Positions 17,388-24,982 of a stretch of 55,955 nucleotides of DNA are shown one piece after another. The stretch is taken from the NCBI GenBank assembly GCA_016219185.1, contig JACRBZ010000006.1, positions 1 to 55,955 on the forward strand. Reading direction: 5' to 3'. The stretch's first letter is position 1. Each line of letters starts with the position of its first letter. Position numbers and translations under genes: made by a program. Source of the DNA: Deltaproteobacteria bacterium. GTDB lineage: Bacteria; Desulfobacterota; Desulfobacteria; Desulfobacterales; Desulfatirhabdiaceae. The notes under the pieces are model-generated. The model did not search any database and had not been told where the DNA came from. It was given only the letters and a program-made list of their open reading frames with translations.

Positions 17388-18410
17388 TCAGCCTTTACCG
17401 AAACCGCATTGGGGGTAATGACAGGTAGCGCAACTGGCGCAAAACCCGCCGTGCCCCAGGGCAACGATATCTTCCCGCTGAATCGTCTCGCCGGCCAGGA
17501 TCCGGGGAACGATCAATTCAAAAATGCTGGCCTTGAAATACATCACACATCCGGGCAGCCCGATAATCGGCACATCGCCAAGATAGGCCAGCATGAACAT
17601 GGCACCCGGAAATGCCGGGGCCCCGTAGCTGACCACGCGTGCGCCGGTAGCGCGGATGGCCGCGGGGGTCTGGTCATCCGGATCAACGGACATGCCGCCA
17701 GTGACCGCAACCAGCCCGGCCCCATGTTCGATAAAGGACTGAATGGCACCGACGGTCATGGCCACATCATCCGAGACCAGAACCTGATCCATGACCGTGC
17801 TGCCCAGTCCGGCGAATTTTTCGCGCAATACCGGACCGAATTTATCCGTTATCCGCCCATGGAACACCTCGCTTCCCGTGGTGACGATGCCGACCTGAAG
17901 CGACCTGAAGGGTTTGATCTCGACGACCGGATAATCCTGAAGACAGATGGATTCAACCTGCTTTATTTTTTCTTCCCGGGTCATCAGGGGAATGATCCGG
18001 GTTCCGGCCACCGGGCATTTGGCGGCAACGGCCTGATCGGTGTGCAGTGTGGCGAATACGACTTCTTCAATGGCATTGATGCGAAACAGCGCCTTGGTGT
18101 TGATCTTCAGAAGACCGGCGGCCCCGGCCATGAGATTGACGCGCCCCTCGGAAGTTTCGCTCAGATCAATTCCCGGGCCTGCCGCGGCCCGGGCGATCCG
18201 GATGGCTGCGTCATCTTCGTGAATGTCTCCGGGACCCAAATCCAACACATAAATATGTTCCTTGCCCATGTCCAGAAGGGCGGAAATATCCTGATCCTGA
18301 ATAACATGTCCTTTCTTAAAAGCCCTTCCCTTGAATTCACCAGGAACAATGCTGGTGATATCGTGACATAACAGCATTCCCAACGCATCTTGAACCGGGA
18401 TCGATCTCAT
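17388..18410 (-). CDS. MoeA/MoaB-like molybdopterin-binding protein with cysteine tail
   Basis: A 340-residue protein. The N-terminus (MRSIPVQDALGMLLCHDIT) resembles the start of MoeA. A MoCF/MogA-like domain spans about 165-310, with VGIVTTGSEVFHG, AVTGGMSVDPDDQTP and IIGLPGC. The last 20 residues contain four Cys in a C-x2-C-x2-C-x4-C pattern (CASCATCHYPQC), fit for binding metal or an iron-sulfur cluster. Canonical MoeA inserts molybdate into adenylated molybdopterin, and this shorter relative lacks parts of MoeA. The ATG abuts the IclR stop with no gap. Its role in metal or cofactor handling for the adjacent hydroxylases is inferred. Confidence 0.85.
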   Translation of the reverse strand: MRSIPVQDALGMLLCHDITSIVPGEFKGRAFKKGHVIQDQDISALLDMGKEHIYVLDLGPGDIHEDDAAIRIARAAAGPGIDLSETSEGRVNLMAGAAGLLKINTKALFRINAIEEVVFATLHTDQAVAAKCPVAGTRIIPLMTREEKIKQVESICLQDYPVVEIKPFRSLQVGIVTTGSEVFHGRITDKFGPVLREKFAGLGSTVMDQVLVSDDVAMTVGAIQSFIEHGAGLVAVTGGMSVDPDDQTPAAIRATGARVVSYGAPAFPGAMFMLAYLGDVPIIGLPGCVMYFKASIFELIVPRILAGETIQREDIVALGHGGFCASCATCHYPQCGFGKG

Positions 18411-19193
18411 CTAGTCCCCCTTTAAATCCATTATCTTTTGTAAATTTTGGGCCGCTTTCTGAATGTGCAGAATGAAGTTCGGGAGCACGGCCTTTTCCAT
18501 TGTACCGGCAAAACCAACCACCCACAGGGCCAGCGGCAGCCCCCGGCGGTTTCCGACACTGATGGCAATGGCCCTGACTCCCGGAAGATATTCTTCATCA
18601 TCAACAGCATATCCATTTTGACGCACCTGGTTGATTTCAGCAACATAATCGTTTTTGTCCGTAATTGTTTTTTCGGTGTACCGGGGCAACTCCCGCTCCT
18701 GAATGAAGCGGACCGCCTGATCCTGGGACAGGGAAGCCAGATATACTTTGCCCAATGCCCCGGCCAGCAGGGAAATGGATGTTCCGGACGGCGCGGATAT
18801 TTTAAGGGATTTCCGGGATTCAGCGGTTGCCACGATGATTCCCCGGGACCGCCCCAGAACCCCCAGGAACACGGTTTCTCCAATCTCATCCCGCAAGGTT
18901 TCCAGTATGGGCCTTGCCTTATCACCAACCTGAAAATAATTCCAGCTTTGAAACGCCAGCTCCACGATGGCGGGACCCAGAACAATTTTTTTCCCCAGAG
19001 GGCCTTGTTCCAAAGCGCCCACGCTCAAAAGCGACTGAATCAGTCCGTGGGTGGTACTCTTGCTCCATCCCAGATTTCTGGCAAGATCGCTCAGACTCTG
19101 CTCTGCGGGCGATTCGGCAACCAATTTCAGCAACTGGAAAGCCCGCTGAACCGCCGGCGCCTGATATCCGACAGATAACGCATTATTTTTCAT
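18411..19193 (-). CDS. IclR-family transcriptional regulator
   Basis: Read from the ATG at 19193, which follows GGAGTGAT, the product has 260 residues; open starts also exist at 19214 and 19223. Residues about 15-75 form the winged helix (AVQRAFQLLKLVAESPAEQSL cut by DLARNLGWSKSTTHGL), and the rest is the GAF-like effector domain (ISLLAGALGKVYLA, GYAVDDEEYLPGV). IclR proteins bind palindromes near promoters and respond to small, often aromatic, acids. The gene starts 60 bp from a perfect 12-bp inverted repeat and heads the operon of cofactor genes, so it likely controls both divergent units and its own expression. Confidence 0.9.
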   Translation of the reverse strand: MKNNALSVGYQAPAVQRAFQLLKLVAESPAEQSLSDLARNLGWSKSTTHGLIQSLLSVGALEQGPLGKKIVLGPAIVELAFQSWNYFQVGDKARPILETLRDEIGETVFLGVLGRSRGIIVATAESRKSLKISAPSGTSISLLAGALGKVYLASLSQDQAVRFIQERELPRYTEKTITDKNDYVAEINQVRQNGYAVDDEEYLPGVRAIAISVGNRRGLPLALWVVGFAGTMEKAVLPNFILHIQKAAQNLQKIMDLKGD

Positions 19194-19252
19194 ATCACTC
19201 CATTTGTTCAGCATGATGAACACTTATTTATCTCTTTAATTTAAAACTACTC

Positions 19253-19286
19253 GATATGTCAATATAAAAATTTTTATTGACATATC
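19253..19286. promoter_or_regulatory. Palindromic operator spanning two divergent -35 boxes
   Basis: GATATGTCAATA (19253-19264) and TATTGACATATC (19275-19286) are perfect complements separated by an A/T spacer of ten bases. Each arm contains TTGACA: rightward at 19277-19282, with an A/T-rich -10 (TAAATA) 16 bases on; leftward at 19262-19257, with TTAAAG 17 bases on. A dimer or tetramer bound here would block or organise both promoters. The obvious candidate is the IclR protein encoded next to it. Confidence 0.7.
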
Positions 19287-19331
19287 ATATAAAGCTGATA
19301 AATAGCTATATCAGAATTTAAATTCATTGGA

Positions 19332-20009
19332 ATGAACATTTTATCAACAAACCGGCGCTCAAAGATGATGATACCGAAGATTTTTCCCGAAACCATGCTT
19401 TGTCTGATGCGGCACGGCGCAATCGAGGCCACGAAGGAAAGGCGTTTTGTCGGGCAGATCGACCCGCCGCTCAGCCCCGATGGCCGGAAGCAGTCCGAAT
19501 GGCAGGGCCGGCAGCTCATGAACATCCCGTTTTCCGCAGTGTGGTGCAGCGATCTGAAAAGGGCTTATGAAACCGCTGAAATCGTCTGCCGGGATCGTGA
19601 TCTTGCGATACAGTCAGCCCCGGAACTGCGCGAGATCAATCTTGGCCGATGGGATGGGGTGGCCATGTCGCAAATCCGCGAGCAATTCCCGGACCTCTGG
19701 CAGGCTCGGGGGGAGAATATCGGTCACTTTCGGCCGCCCGGGGCGGAAAGTTTTGCCGATCTCCAGCAGCGGGCGGTCCCGTTTATCCGGCGTATTGCCG
19801 CCCGATCGGCCGGCAATACGCTGATCATCACCCATGCCGGCGTCATCCGGGTGCTGCTTTGCCAGGTGCTCCAGATGCCGCTCTCGCAGCTTTTCAAGAT
19901 TCACCTGGATTATGGAGGGTTAACGATCATAAAAGATATCAATGGCATGTCCCGGGTCAAGGCGGTCAATCTCTACCCTGCCCTGCTGACAACTGACAAC
20001 TTAATTTAG
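19332..20009 (+). CDS. Histidine phosphatase family protein (CobC-like)
   Basis: A 225-residue protein of the phosphoglycerate-mutase-like superfamily. It has the catalytic LMRHGAIEAT motif near residue 25, an Arg in WCSDLKRAYETA, Glu in LREINLGRWDG and the second His in LIITHAGVIRV. CobC-type members remove phosphate from alpha-ribazole phosphate. Leading an operon with a molybdenum hydroxylase, this one may act on a cofactor-related phosphoester instead. No cobalamin gene is nearby. The first ATG lacks a clear ribosome site, and a start at 19365 is possible. It ends nine bases before the FAD subunit gene. Confidence 0.88.
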   Translation: MNILSTNRRSKMMIPKIFPETMLCLMRHGAIEATKERRFVGQIDPPLSPDGRKQSEWQGRQLMNIPFSAVWCSDLKRAYETAEIVCRDRDLAIQSAPELREINLGRWDGVAMSQIREQFPDLWQARGENIGHFRPPGAESFADLQQRAVPFIRRIAARSAGNTLIITHAGVIRVLLCQVLQMPLSQLFKIHLDYGGLTIIKDINGMSRVKAVNLYPALLTTDNLI

Positions 20010-20018
20010 GAGAACATC

Positions 20019-20897
20019 ATGCTTTTACCCAAATTTGATTTCCATGAGCCCAAGACCTTGAATGAGGCCTGCCAGATCCTGGCGGAGTATGGCCAAAAGG
20101 CAAGGATTATTGCCGGTGGAACCGATCTGATGGTCAACATGAAGAAAAAAATCCTGTCTCCGGAGCAACTGGTTTCGATTTCAAGAATCTCGGAATTGAA
20201 GAAACTGGATACAGCCGGCGGCAATATTCGGATCGGCGCCTGTTTTACGGTAGCCGAGCTGAACGCATCGGGTGAAATTCAAAAGCACTTGAGCGCGCTC
20301 GGCGAGGGCGCAAAAAACCTGGGAACCCCTTTGATCCGGAACCTGGCAACCATCGGCGGCAATCTGGGGACGGCAAGGCCCGCGGCCGACCTGCCTCCGG
20401 CACTGATGGCTTACGGCGCTCAGGTTGTTTTGAAAAGCCTTTCCGGCGAGAGAACGCTGTCTCTGGATAATTTTTTCCTGGGGCCGGGTTTTACCGCCGT
20501 AAAACCCGATGAAATCCTCACCGAGATCCGGGTGCCGGCCTTGCCGCCCGGCTCCGGCGCGGGCTATATCAACATCGGCGTCAGAAAGGGGCAGGACTGC
20601 AATCTGGTGAACGTGGCATCCTTTATTACGCTGGATTCGAACGGCATCATTCAAAATGCGCGGATCGTGATGGGATGCGTCGGCCCCGTCCCCTTGCGGG
20701 CCCTTTCCGCGGAAAAGATTTTAATCGGCCAGAAGCCCGAAAGTGCGCTTTTTCTAAGAGCCGGAGCTGCCGCAAGTTCGGACAGCACCCCAATCGATGA
20801 TTTCAGGGGGTCCGCCGTTTATAAGAGAGACATGGCCGGGGTGTTGACCCGAAGAACGCTCGATATCGCATTCCATGAAGCCACCCATCGCCAATAA
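20019..20897 (+). CDS. Molybdenum hydroxylase FAD-binding subunit
   Basis: A 292-residue medium subunit of the xanthine dehydrogenase family. It has the FAD pyrophosphate loops ARIIAGGTDLMVNM (about residue 30) and TPLIRNLATIGGNLGTARPAADL (shortened here; about 105-125), then the C-terminal CO dehydrogenase flavoprotein domain. It lacks the extra 4Fe-4S insertion known from 4-hydroxybenzoyl-CoA reductase beta subunits. It would carry electrons from the 2Fe-2S subunit to NAD or another acceptor. A TAGGAGAAC ribosome site precedes it. Order FAD, 2Fe-2S, Mo matches many anaerobe clusters. Confidence 0.93.
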   Translation: MLLPKFDFHEPKTLNEACQILAEYGQKARIIAGGTDLMVNMKKKILSPEQLVSISRISELKKLDTAGGNIRIGACFTVAELNASGEIQKHLSALGEGAKNLGTPLIRNLATIGGNLGTARPAADLPPALMAYGAQVVLKSLSGERTLSLDNFFLGPGFTAVKPDEILTEIRVPALPPGSGAGYINIGVRKGQDCNLVNVASFITLDSNGIIQNARIVMGCVGPVPLRALSAEKILIGQKPESALFLRAGAAASSDSTPIDDFRGSAVYKRDMAGVLTRRTLDIAFHEATHRQ

Positions 20898-20910
20898 AGG
20901 GAGAACACGC

Positions 20911-21375
20911 ATGAAAAGACTGATTCATCTGACCATAAACGACCAACATTATGAAGTGGCCGTGGCGCCCAACCAGACCCTGGTCGATCTGCTTCGCAAT
21001 CAACTGGGGCTGACCGGAACCAAAAAAGGGTGTGAAATGGGAGACTGCGGGTCCTGCACCGTGATCATGGACGGCAAGGCGGTCAACTCCTGCCTGGTTC
21101 TGGCCCTTCAGGCCGATGGCCGCAGCATCCAGACCATTGAAGGGCTGGAAACCGGCCAGGGTCTTCATCCGGTACAAAAAGCATTTGTGGAAAAAGGCGC
21201 GGTCCAGTGCGGTTTTTGTTCATCCGGAATGATCCTTTCGGCAAAAACCCTTCTGGATCAAAAGCCGAATCCGAATGAAACCGAGATTCGAAGGGCCCTG
21301 TCCGGAAATCTCTGCCGGTGCACCGGATATCAGAAAATCATTGAAGCCGTCCAATCCGTGTCCCCGCAAAAATGA
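20911..21375 (+). CDS. Molybdenum hydroxylase 2Fe-2S subunit
   Basis: A 154-residue small subunit starting at the ATG after GGGAGAA (an upstream frame from 20875 is not needed). The N-terminal plant-type cluster has CEMGDCGSC and, after 20 residues, NSC. The C-terminal helical cluster domain has QCGFCSSGM and NLCRCTGY. Both clusters relay electrons from the molybdopterin site to FAD. It lies 13 bp after the FAD subunit and 44 bp before the catalytic subunit, clearly in one operon. Confidence 0.95.
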   Translation: MKRLIHLTINDQHYEVAVAPNQTLVDLLRNQLGLTGTKKGCEMGDCGSCTVIMDGKAVNSCLVLALQADGRSIQTIEGLETGQGLHPVQKAFVEKGAVQCGFCSSGMILSAKTLLDQKPNPNETEIRRALSGNLCRCTGYQKIIEAVQSVSPQK

Positions 21376-21419
21376 AACGGACCCGTCATTCATAATCATC
21401 AAATATCTGGAGATATCAT

Positions 21420-23777
21420 ATGAGCGAATATACCGTCATTAACAGCAGGGCCGTCAGGCTGGATACCCCGGACAAGGCCTCCGGGAAAGCTGTTTTCATC
21501 GATGACATGACCATGCCGGGAATGCTTTACGGCGCATTGCTGCAAAGCCCGCTGGCGCACGCCAGAATTGTCAGTATCGATACTTCAAAGGCCAGAAAGC
21601 TGCCGGGCGTCAAATCCGTTGTCACCGCGGCCGAGGCCGGTCTGGTCAAATACGGCGTCAGTCCCGCCAGGTACGACGAAACGCTTTTTTGTCATGAAAA
21701 AGTCCGCTATGTCGGGGATGACATCGCAGCCGTTGCCGCGGTGGACCTTGAGACCGCGCTGGAAGCCGTATCCCTGATAGAGGTCGAATATGAAGAGCTG
21801 CCCGCCGTATTCACCATTGAAGCGGCCATGGCCGAAGGGGCCCCGGTCCTTCATGACAATTATCCGGGAAACATCTGCGCCGAGGTGCATTCGGAGTTCG
21901 GAGACGTAGAGGCGGCTTTTAAGGACTGCGATCTGATCAAGACCACGACATTTAAAAACAAGCGCCAGGATGCGGCCTTCATCGAGCCCCAGGGGTGCAT
22001 CGCCTCCTATGACCATGCCGGAAATCTCACCCTGTACAGCTCCACCCAGGTCCCGCATTATGTACAGCGCACCGTGGCCATGGTCCTGAAGCTTCCGGTC
22101 GGCAAAGTCCGGGTGGTCAAGCCTTATGTGGGCGCGGGATTCGGCATCAAGGCCTCGGCCAATCCGCTGGAGCTCTCGGCCTGTCTGCTGTCCATGAAAA
22201 CCGGAAAACCGGTCAAGATGAACTATAATCGCGAGCAGGTCTTTCAATATGGACGGGCCAGGCACCAGTTCACCCATACCATGACTACCGGCGTGAAAAA
22301 AGACGGCACGATCCTGGCGCTCAAGCATCTGTGTTATCTGGACGGCGGGGCCTATTCCAGTTTCGGTATCGCCACGGTTTATTACGCCGGGTCCCTTCTG
22401 GGCGGCCCGTACAAACTGCCCAACATGAAATACGACGGATACCGGATATACAACAACAAGCCGGCCTGCGGGGCCATGCGGGGACATGGCGGGGTGGCGG
22501 CCCGGGCCTGCTGGGAGCAGCAGCTCGACATGATCGCCGAAGAGCTCAAGATGAGCCCGATCGAACTGAGGCTTAAGAACATGATGGTCGCCGGAGACGT
22601 CACCTGCAATGACCTGAACATGAGCAGCCTGGGGATGAAGGAATGCATCGAAGCCGTAAAGGACGGCTCCGAATGGTCCGCCAAGAAAGGAAATCTGCCC
22701 AAGGGCAAGGGAATCGGCATGGCCTGCGGATTTTTCGTATCCGGGGCCGGATACCCGATCTACCGTTCGGACACCTTTCACGGCACGGTCATCGTCAAGC
22801 TCACGGAAGACGGGGGAACCGCGCTGGTCTATACGGCATCGGCCGAGATCGGGCAAGGGTCGGACACCACATTTGCCATGATTGCCGCCGAAGCCCTTGG
22901 GATTTGCCTGGAAGATGTCCGGCTCGAATCCGGTGACACGGATTTCGGCGTGGATCTGGGGGCTTATTCCAGCAGACAGACGCTGATGACCGGTCATGCG
23001 GTCAAGGAAGCCGCCGAAGATGCCCGCAGACAGGTTCTTGAAGTGCTGTCAAAAGAGCTGAGTGTTCCGCTTGCGGATATGGACATCAAAGACAGTCTGA
23101 TTGTTTTCAAGCGGGGAAATGTCGATTTCACCGGTCTTCGGACCCGCTACATCAAGGAGCACCGGGGATGGACCGATAATCCCGAAGGGCCGCTCACCTT
23201 CAAGGAAGCTGCCCGCATGGCTTATCTTTCCAAAGGTAGCATCGTCGGCACCGGCAAATACAAGCCGCCCGAGCTTGGCGGCAAATACAAGGGCGCAACC
23301 GTGGGCACTTCCCCGGCTTACGGATGCTCGGCCCAGGTTGCCGAAGTGACGGTGGACGTGGAAACCGGCCAGATCACGGTGGACAGGATTACCGATGCCC
23401 ATGACTGCGGACGGGCCATCAACGTCACTTCCGTGGAAGGCCAGATGGAAGGCTCGGTTTCGATGGGGCTGGGAGAGGCCTTGTTCGAGGAAGTCAAGTT
23501 CGATAACAAGGGCCGCGTCATCAACGCCGATTTTGCGGAGTACAAGATACCCACCATGCTCGATATGCCGCAGGTCAAGACCATCATCGTGGAAAGCAAC
23601 GAACCCAACGGGCCTTTCGGCGCCAAGGAAGTCGGCGAAGGCGCCATCATGCCCACCATACCCGCCATCCTGAACGCGGTTTATGATGCCATCGGCGTCA
23701 GGATTCATGAACTGCCGATGACGCCGGAGCGGGTATATCTGGCAATCCAGGAAGCGAAAAAAGGCAAAACAGGCTAA
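21420..23777 (+). CDS. Molybdenum hydroxylase catalytic (molybdopterin-binding) subunit
   Basis: A 785-residue large subunit of the xanthine dehydrogenase/aldehyde oxidase family. Features include the N-terminal hammerhead domain (GMLYGALLQSPLAHARI), cofactor-binding loops GAGFGIKASANPLE and RGHGGVAARACWEQ, the QGSDTTF loop, and the catalytic Glu at about 740 in GPFGAKEVGEGA. The sequence leans toward the 4-hydroxybenzoyl-CoA reductase/nicotinate-type branch rather than true xanthine dehydrogenase. An aromatic or N-heterocyclic substrate is therefore possible but unproven. Control by the adjacent IclR regulator agrees with that. No signal peptide, so cytoplasmic. Confidence 0.93.
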   Translation: MSEYTVINSRAVRLDTPDKASGKAVFIDDMTMPGMLYGALLQSPLAHARIVSIDTSKARKLPGVKSVVTAAEAGLVKYGVSPARYDETLFCHEKVRYVGDDIAAVAAVDLETALEAVSLIEVEYEELPAVFTIEAAMAEGAPVLHDNYPGNICAEVHSEFGDVEAAFKDCDLIKTTTFKNKRQDAAFIEPQGCIASYDHAGNLTLYSSTQVPHYVQRTVAMVLKLPVGKVRVVKPYVGAGFGIKASANPLELSACLLSMKTGKPVKMNYNREQVFQYGRARHQFTHTMTTGVKKDGTILALKHLCYLDGGAYSSFGIATVYYAGSLLGGPYKLPNMKYDGYRIYNNKPACGAMRGHGGVAARACWEQQLDMIAEELKMSPIELRLKNMMVAGDVTCNDLNMSSLGMKECIEAVKDGSEWSAKKGNLPKGKGIGMACGFFVSGAGYPIYRSDTFHGTVIVKLTEDGGTALVYTASAEIGQGSDTTFAMIAAEALGICLEDVRLESGDTDFGVDLGAYSSRQTLMTGHAVKEAAEDARRQVLEVLSKELSVPLADMDIKDSLIVFKRGNVDFTGLRTRYIKEHRGWTDNPEGPLTFKEAARMAYLSKGSIVGTGKYKPPELGGKYKGATVGTSPAYGCSAQVAEVTVDVETGQITVDRITDAHDCGRAINVTSVEGQMEGSVSMGLGEALFEEVKFDNKGRVINADFAEYKIPTMLDMPQVKTIIVESNEPNGPFGAKEVGEGAIMPTIPAILNAVYDAIGVRIHELPMTPERVYLAIQEAKKGKTG

Positions 23778-23952
23778 AGGAATCTACTCAGGGAGTTGGA
23801 TATTTCCGAAATACCGTTCGAAAGACCGGCCCGGTTTTGAAAACCGAGTCGGTTTGCCTTTATAAACGGTCTATTGGAATCTTCCAATTCCCTTATGTAC
23901 TGGTTCCCAAGCGTCAGCTTGGAACCAGTGAACCTGCTAAAAAACGCAAATT
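23778..23952. other. Intergenic stretch with two hairpins
   Basis: CGGTTTT-G-AAAACCG lies at 23832-23846. ACTGGTTCCCAAGC-GTCA-GCTTGGAACCAGT, with one bulged base, lies at 23899-23929. The second resembles the widespread TTCCCAAGCT palindrome repeats scattered in many genomes. Neither has a strong T-run. They may reduce read-through from the hydroxylase operon into the ThiF gene. Confidence 0.5.
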
Positions 23953-24729
23953 ATGGTCATTCAAAGTATATCTTCCGAAGAAGCTATCCGATACAACCGG
24001 CAACTCATCCTGCCGGAAATCGGTCCGCAAGGTCAGATCAAGCTGAAACAGGCCAGGGTACTCATTGCCGGCATCGGGGGACTTGGCTCTGTTTCGGCCT
24101 ATTACCTGGCCGCGGCCGGAATCGGTTTGATCCGGGTTGCGGACCGGGATCATGTGGAAGCCGGAAACCTGAATCGCCAGATCCTTCATGGAACCGGCGA
24201 CATCGGCAAACCCAAGACCCTGTCCGCCCTGGAAAAACTCCGAAACCTCAATCCTCATTGCAATATCGAGCCAATTCAGGAAATCATTTCAGATGAAAAC
24301 ATCCTGGATATGGCGGAGGGCTGCACGGTCATTCTGGATGGCACGGACAATCTGAAGACCCGAAAAATTCTCAATCGGGCTTCCATTCAGAAAAACATTC
24401 CTTACATTTACGGTGGAGTCAATGGTTTCACCGGAATGGTGACCACATTCGTCCCCGGCCGGACCCCCTGCCTGGAATGCTTCTTTTCATGGGGGGATGC
24501 GGGGCAAGATAAACCTATCGGCATTATCGGACCCGTTCCCGGAGTGATCGCCTCCATTCAAAGCCTGGAAGCGATCAAACTCGTTCTGGGAATCGGCGGT
24601 CTGCTGACAAAAAAACTGCTTTATTTCAATGGAATGGACATGACTTTCCGGAAAATTGAAATGGAGAAAAATCCGGATTGCCCGGTTTGTGGCAGAGGCT
24701 ACGAAGCTGTCAAAGAGGTCCCGAAATGA
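23953..24729 (+). CDS. ThiF/MoeB-type adenylyltransferase
   Basis: A 258-residue E1-like enzyme. It has the N-terminal RYNRQLILPEIG helix, the nucleotide loop VLIAGIGGLGSVSAYYLA, the DRDHVEAGNLNRQ segment with the adenylation Arg, TDNLKTRKILN, and two zinc CxxC pairs (CLEC near residue 178 and CPVC near 245). Such enzymes adenylate the C-terminal Gly-Gly of a sulfur carrier so that it can be thiocarboxylated. The carrier gene follows at once, overlapping by ATGA. In this neighbourhood the pair probably supplies sulfur for molybdopterin or for a modification of it. A thiamin role is not supported by neighbours. Confidence 0.92.
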   Translation: MVIQSISSEEAIRYNRQLILPEIGPQGQIKLKQARVLIAGIGGLGSVSAYYLAAAGIGLIRVADRDHVEAGNLNRQILHGTGDIGKPKTLSALEKLRNLNPHCNIEPIQEIISDENILDMAEGCTVILDGTDNLKTRKILNRASIQKNIPYIYGGVNGFTGMVTTFVPGRTPCLECFFSWGDAGQDKPIGIIGPVPGVIASIQSLEAIKLVLGIGGLLTKKLLYFNGMDMTFRKIEMEKNPDCPVCGRGYEAVKEVPK

Positions 24730-24938
24730 ATGATACCATGGAAATCATCGTCAACGGCAACAAGGAAACCGTCCCCGGATCATCGAACCTTTCATTTCTG
24801 ATCCAGCATTTTAAGGAATATGACAGGGATTTGATCGTCGAGCATAACGGACGGTTCGTCTATCCCCGGGAATACGCCGAAGTGGCTGTCCGGCAAGGGG
24901 ATACCATCGAATTCATCAATCCGAATATCGGCGGTTAA
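24726..24938 (+). CDS. ThiS/MoaD-type sulfur carrier protein
   Basis: A 70-residue ubiquitin-fold protein (EIIVNGNKETV at the first strand, DTIEFINPNIGG at the end). The terminal Gly-Gly is what ThiF-type enzymes activate. The ATG at 24726 overlaps the ThiF stop by four bases; a second ATG at 24738 would give 66 residues. It converges on the radical SAM gene, which ends 44 bp away. Whether it is a MoaD replacing the usual one or a dedicated carrier for this locus cannot be told from sequence. Confidence 0.9.
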   Translation: MNDTMEIIVNGNKETVPGSSNLSFLIQHFKEYDRDLIVEHNGRFVYPREYAEVAVRQGDTIEFINPNIGG

Positions 24939-24982
24939 ATTTCGGTCGGTGATCCGGGTTCGCTCCAGAGGCATTTTCGGCG

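Noticed and set aside
21585..22997. A 470-codon minus-strand frame opposite the Mo catalytic subunit
   Set aside because: A shadow of the conserved plus-strand gene, without family features.
23899..23929. Strong terminator after the hydroxylase operon
   Set aside because: The hairpin is good but lacks a T-run and resembles a common dispersed palindrome, so it is described as intergenic structure only.
23953..24938. Thiamin biosynthesis operon
   Set aside because: Only a ThiF-like and a ThiS-like gene are present, with molybdenum-enzyme genes on both sides and no thiG, thiH or thiC.
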